In this document: positions 61,530 to 64,000 of the stretch, piece after piece
How positions within the stretch are numbered: the stretch's first letter is position 1
Layout: the number at the start of each line of letters is the position of its first letter
NCBI GenBank assembly: GCA_946533175.1
Contig: CAMNBS010000001.1
Coordinates: 38,371-102,370, forward strand
Length of the DNA stretch: 64,000 bases
Origin: an uncultured Clostridia bacterium
GTDB taxonomy: Bacteria > Bacillota_I > Bacilli_A > RF39 > UBA660
Reading direction: 5' to 3'
The notes under the pieces: model-generated
What the model saw: the letters and a program-made list of their open reading frames with translations, nothing else
Database searches by the model: none
What the model was told of the DNA's origin: nothing
Made by a program: the position numbers and the translations under genes

Positions 61530-64000
61530 ATGGATAATAGCGTAGATAATAATGAAAAAGAAAAAGATAAATATAGTGGTGAATTTCATGAAAAAGACAG
61601 CCATAATCTTAATGATATAGTTAAAGAAATATCTGATTCGTTCTTAGATTATTCAATGAGTGTTATTACTTCACGAGCAATACCAGATTTGAGAGATGGT
61701 TTAAAGCCTGTTCATCGTCGTATTTTATGGAGTATGTTTGAAGAAGGAAATACACCGGATAAACCCCATAAAAAATCAGCAACAACCGTTGGTTATGTAA
61801 TGGGTCATTATCATCCACATGGTGATACGTCAATTTATGATGCCATGGTAAGACTTGCTCAAGATTTTAATCAGCGATATATGTTAGTTGATGGTCATGG
61901 TAACTTTGGTAATATTGAAGGTGATGGAGCAGCTGCTTATCGTTATACAGAAGCTCGATTATCAAAAATATCATTAGAAATGTTAAGAGATATTAAAAAA
62001 GATACTGTAGACATGATGCCAAATTTTGATGAAACAAATCCAGAACCAACTGTTTTACCATCTCGTTATCCTAATGTTTTAGTAAATGGATCAATGGGTA
62101 TTGCGGTTGGTATGGCAACGAATATACCACCACACAATTTAGGTGAAATAATTGATGGTTGTGTAGCATATATTGATAACAATGATATTGATACTGATGG
62201 ATTAATGAAATTCATTAAAGGACCTGATTTTCCAACGGGAGGAATAATTTTAGGTAATTCTGGAATAAAAAAAGCGTATGAAACTGGTCGTGGAAGTATT
62301 ACTATCCGCAGTAAAGCCTATATTGAAGAAAGTAATAATCATAATCAAATTGTTATTACTGAAGTACCATATGGTGTTAATACTCAAGAATTAAAAAACA
62401 AGGTAGCGGAACTTGTTCATAATAAAATAATTGAGGGAATATCAGATTATCATACTGACTTAAAAAATGGTGTCAAAATAACCATTACATTGAAGAAAGA
62501 TGCTAATCCTCAAGTTATTTTAAATAATTTATATAAACATACAAATTTTCAAGTAAATTATGGGATAATCTTTTTAGTTATTGATAATGGAACACCAAGA
62601 ACACTTAATTTAAAGCAAATAATAGCCAAATATTTGGATCATCAAAAAGAAGTAATAATTCGTCGTACAAGATATGATTTAGCAAGAGCAGAAGAACGTG
62701 TTCATATTTTAGAAGGAGAAAAAATTGCCTTAGATCATATTGACGAAGTCGTAAGTATTATTCGTAATTCAAAAACGGATGAAGAAGCCAAAAATAAATT
62801 AATTTCTAATTTTAATTTATCTGAAATTCAAGCTCAACATATTCTAGATATGCGTTTAAGAAAGCTCACAGGACTTGAAAGAGATAAAGTAGAAGAAGAA
62901 TTAAAGGAATTATTGATAAAAATTGATGATTATAAAGATATTCTTGCCTCAAATGAACGGGTTTTAGGAATAATTAAAAGTGAATTGTTGGAAATAAAAG
63001 ATAAATATAGTGATGAGAGACGTACATCAATAGATATGACTGCAATAGATTATATTGAAGATGAATCTTTAATTCCAGTAGAGAATATTGTTATTGCTCT
63101 TTCAAACAAAGGGTATATAAAGAGAATGAAGACTGATACTTATAAAACTCAACATCGTGGTGGAGTAGGTATTAAAGGAATGAGTACTAATGAAGAAGAC
63201 TTTGTTGAAAAACTAATCAATGCCAAAACGCATGATTACATTCTATTCTTTAGTAATAAAGGAAAAGTATATAGAATTAAGGGATATGAAATACCAGAAT
63301 TTTCAAGACAATCAAAAGGTTTGCCAATAATAAATCTTTTAGCGTTAGAAAAAGATGAATTAATAAAATCAATTGTCAATATTGATAAAGAAGACGAGCA
63401 CTCAAAATATTTAGTATTTGCAACTAAAAATGGTTTAGTAAAGAGAACAGGTATAGAAGAATTTGAAAATATTCGTTCATCTGGTAAAATTGCAATATTA
63501 TTAAAAGATGGTGATGAGTTAGTTAATGTACAGAAATCAACAGGTAATGATGAAATTATCATTGGTGCAAGTAATGGTAGAGCGGTAAGATTTAACGAAA
63601 ATGAAATTCGTTCAATGGGAAGAAATACATCAGGAGTCCGTGGAATAGATGTAAATGGAAGCTGTGTCGTTGGATGTGAAGTAATTAATGATTCAGAAAA
63701 TCAACAGATGCTAATTGTAACTGAAAAAGGTTATGGTAAGAAAACAAATGTAGGAGAATATCGTTTAACTCATCGCGGAAGTAAGGGTGTTAAAACATTG
63801 AATGTTACAGAAAAAAATGGATCTTTAGTTTCTATTCGATCTGTTACAGGAAATGAAGATTTATTGTTAATTACTGATACAGGAATAATTATTCGATTAT
63901 CATTAGAACAAATTTCTACATTAAAGAGGGCAACCCAAGGAGTTAGATTGATTAATTTAAAAGAAAACTGTCTAGTTGCAACTGTGGCTGTTGTTGATAA
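61530..64000 (+). CDS. gyrA: DNA gyrase subunit A (cut by window edge)
   Basis: Starts at the ATG at 61530 after GGAGG and runs off the right edge (823 codons seen). Breakage-reunion domain with the catalytic Tyr in AYRYTEAR; the quinolone-pocket segment reads HPHGDTSIYDAMVR, with Thr where many species have Ser (natural variation or low-level tolerance cannot be told apart). The C-terminal pinwheel has the GyrA-box-like HRGGVGIKGM, which favours gyrase over ParC, as does its place after gyrB. Confidence 0.96.
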   Translation, partial: MDNSVDNNEKEKDKYSGEFHEKDSHNLNDIVKEISDSFLDYSMSVITSRAIPDLRDGLKPVHRRILWSMFEEGNTPDKPHKKSATTVGYVMGHYHPHGDTSIYDAMVRLAQDFNQRYMLVDGHGNFGNIEGDGAAAYRYTEARLSKISLEMLRDIKKDTVDMMPNFDETNPEPTVLPSRYPNVLVNGSMGIAVGMATNIPPHNLGEIIDGCVAYIDNNDIDTDGLMKFIKGPDFPTGGIILGNSGIKKAYETGRGSITIRSKAYIEESNNHNQIVITEVPYGVNTQELKNKVAELVHNKIIEGISDYHTDLKNGVKITITLKKDANPQVILNNLYKHTNFQVNYGIIFLVIDNGTPRTLNLKQIIAKYLDHQKEVIIRRTRYDLARAEERVHILEGEKIALDHIDEVVSIIRNSKTDEEAKNKLISNFNLSEIQAQHILDMRLRKLTGLERDKVEEELKELLIKIDDYKDILASNERVLGIIKSELLEIKDKYSDERRTSIDMTAIDYIEDESLIPVENIVIALSNKGYIKRMKTDTYKTQHRGGVGIKGMSTNEEDFVEKLINAKTHDYILFFSNKGKVYRIKGYEIPEFSRQSKGLPIINLLALEKDELIKSIVNIDKEDEHSKYLVFATKNGLVKRTGIEEFENIRSSGKIAILLKDGDELVNVQKSTGNDEIIIGASNGRAVRFNENEIRSMGRNTSGVRGIDVNGSCVVGCEVINDSENQQMLIVTEKGYGKKTNVGEYRLTHRGSKGVKTLNVTEKNGSLVSIRSVTGNEDLLLITDTGIIIRLSLEQISTLKRATQGVRLINLKENCLVATVAVVD

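Noticed and set aside
1..64000. Use of genetic code 4 (UGA = Trp), as in mycoplasmas
   Set aside because: TGA terminates lgt within an ATGA overlap with whiA, and conserved Trp positions are encoded by TGG.
1..64000. tRNA, rRNA, insertion sequences or prophage
   Set aside because: No cloverleaf, rRNA segment, transposase, integrase or terminal inverted repeats were seen in the window.

Overview
The window is very AT-rich chromosomal DNA from a low-GC Gram-positive bacterium (Bacillota). The order dnaA-dnaN-recF-gyrB-gyrA on one side of the origin and rpmH-rnpA-yidC-khpB-mnmE-mnmG-rsmG-parB(noc-like)-parA-parB-DUF951-ychF on the other matches the Bacillus-type origin region. The code is standard: TGA is used as a stop (for example lgt, inside an ATGA overlap) and TGG encodes Trp, so this is not a code-4 mycoplasma. 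Lgt, FtsEX and a VanY-type peptidase suggest a cell with peptidoglycan. No sporulation-only genes, rRNA or tRNA genes were seen. An uncultured gut-type member of the Bacilli (Erysipelotrichia/RF39-like) would fit, but that placement is inference.

Layout. oriC lies at about 54.9-56.6 kb as two DnaA-box clusters flanking dnaA. Right of it everything reads on +: dnaA, dnaN, a ComK-like regulator, recF, gyrB, gyrA (cut by the window edge). Left of it almost everything reads on -, that is, away from the origin. Going leftwards: a CaCA antiporter; the rpmH-rnpA-yidC-khpB group; mnmE, mnmG, rsmG; two unknown genes; a ParB paralogue with a long Asn-rich tail; parA-parB-DUF951-AbgT transporter-ychF; a GH31 glycosidase with three unknown genes; secE-nusG-rplK-rplA-rplJ-rplL; uvrA; lgt-whiA; a TGS/uridine-kinase-like protein with gap; ftsEX; clpB under a CIRCE operator; the rpsF-ssb-rpsR operon; an envelope/stress operon (VanY peptidase, binding-protein/VWA protein, XpaC, a second binding protein, TelA) followed by a SpoVK-like AAA+ ATPase; a 12-TM-type transporter; clpC; and the start of cysS.

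The few + strand genes left of the origin are clpP, an 88-aa charged protein, and a 101-aa protein paired with a radical SAM enzyme.

Most unusual points: (1) the vanY-VWA/PBP-xpaC-PBP-telA operon with its neighbouring AAA+ ATPase, whose promoter has a back-to-back pair of perfect DnaA boxes just upstream of the -35 although it is about 49 kb from oriC; (2) a ComK-family protein in the dnaN-recF interval; (3) a ParB/Noc paralogue carrying a 225-residue Asn-rich tail with four FLNN(F/Y) motifs; (4) a GH31 enzyme with His where the general acid/base Asp is expected; (5) a ClpB without its N-terminal domain, driven by a near-consensus promoter buried in a CIRCE element; (6) several unrecognised membrane or soluble proteins in conserved neighbourhoods. 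Start codons were moved downstream of the longest open frame wherever a Shine-Dalgarno sequence decided the matter.
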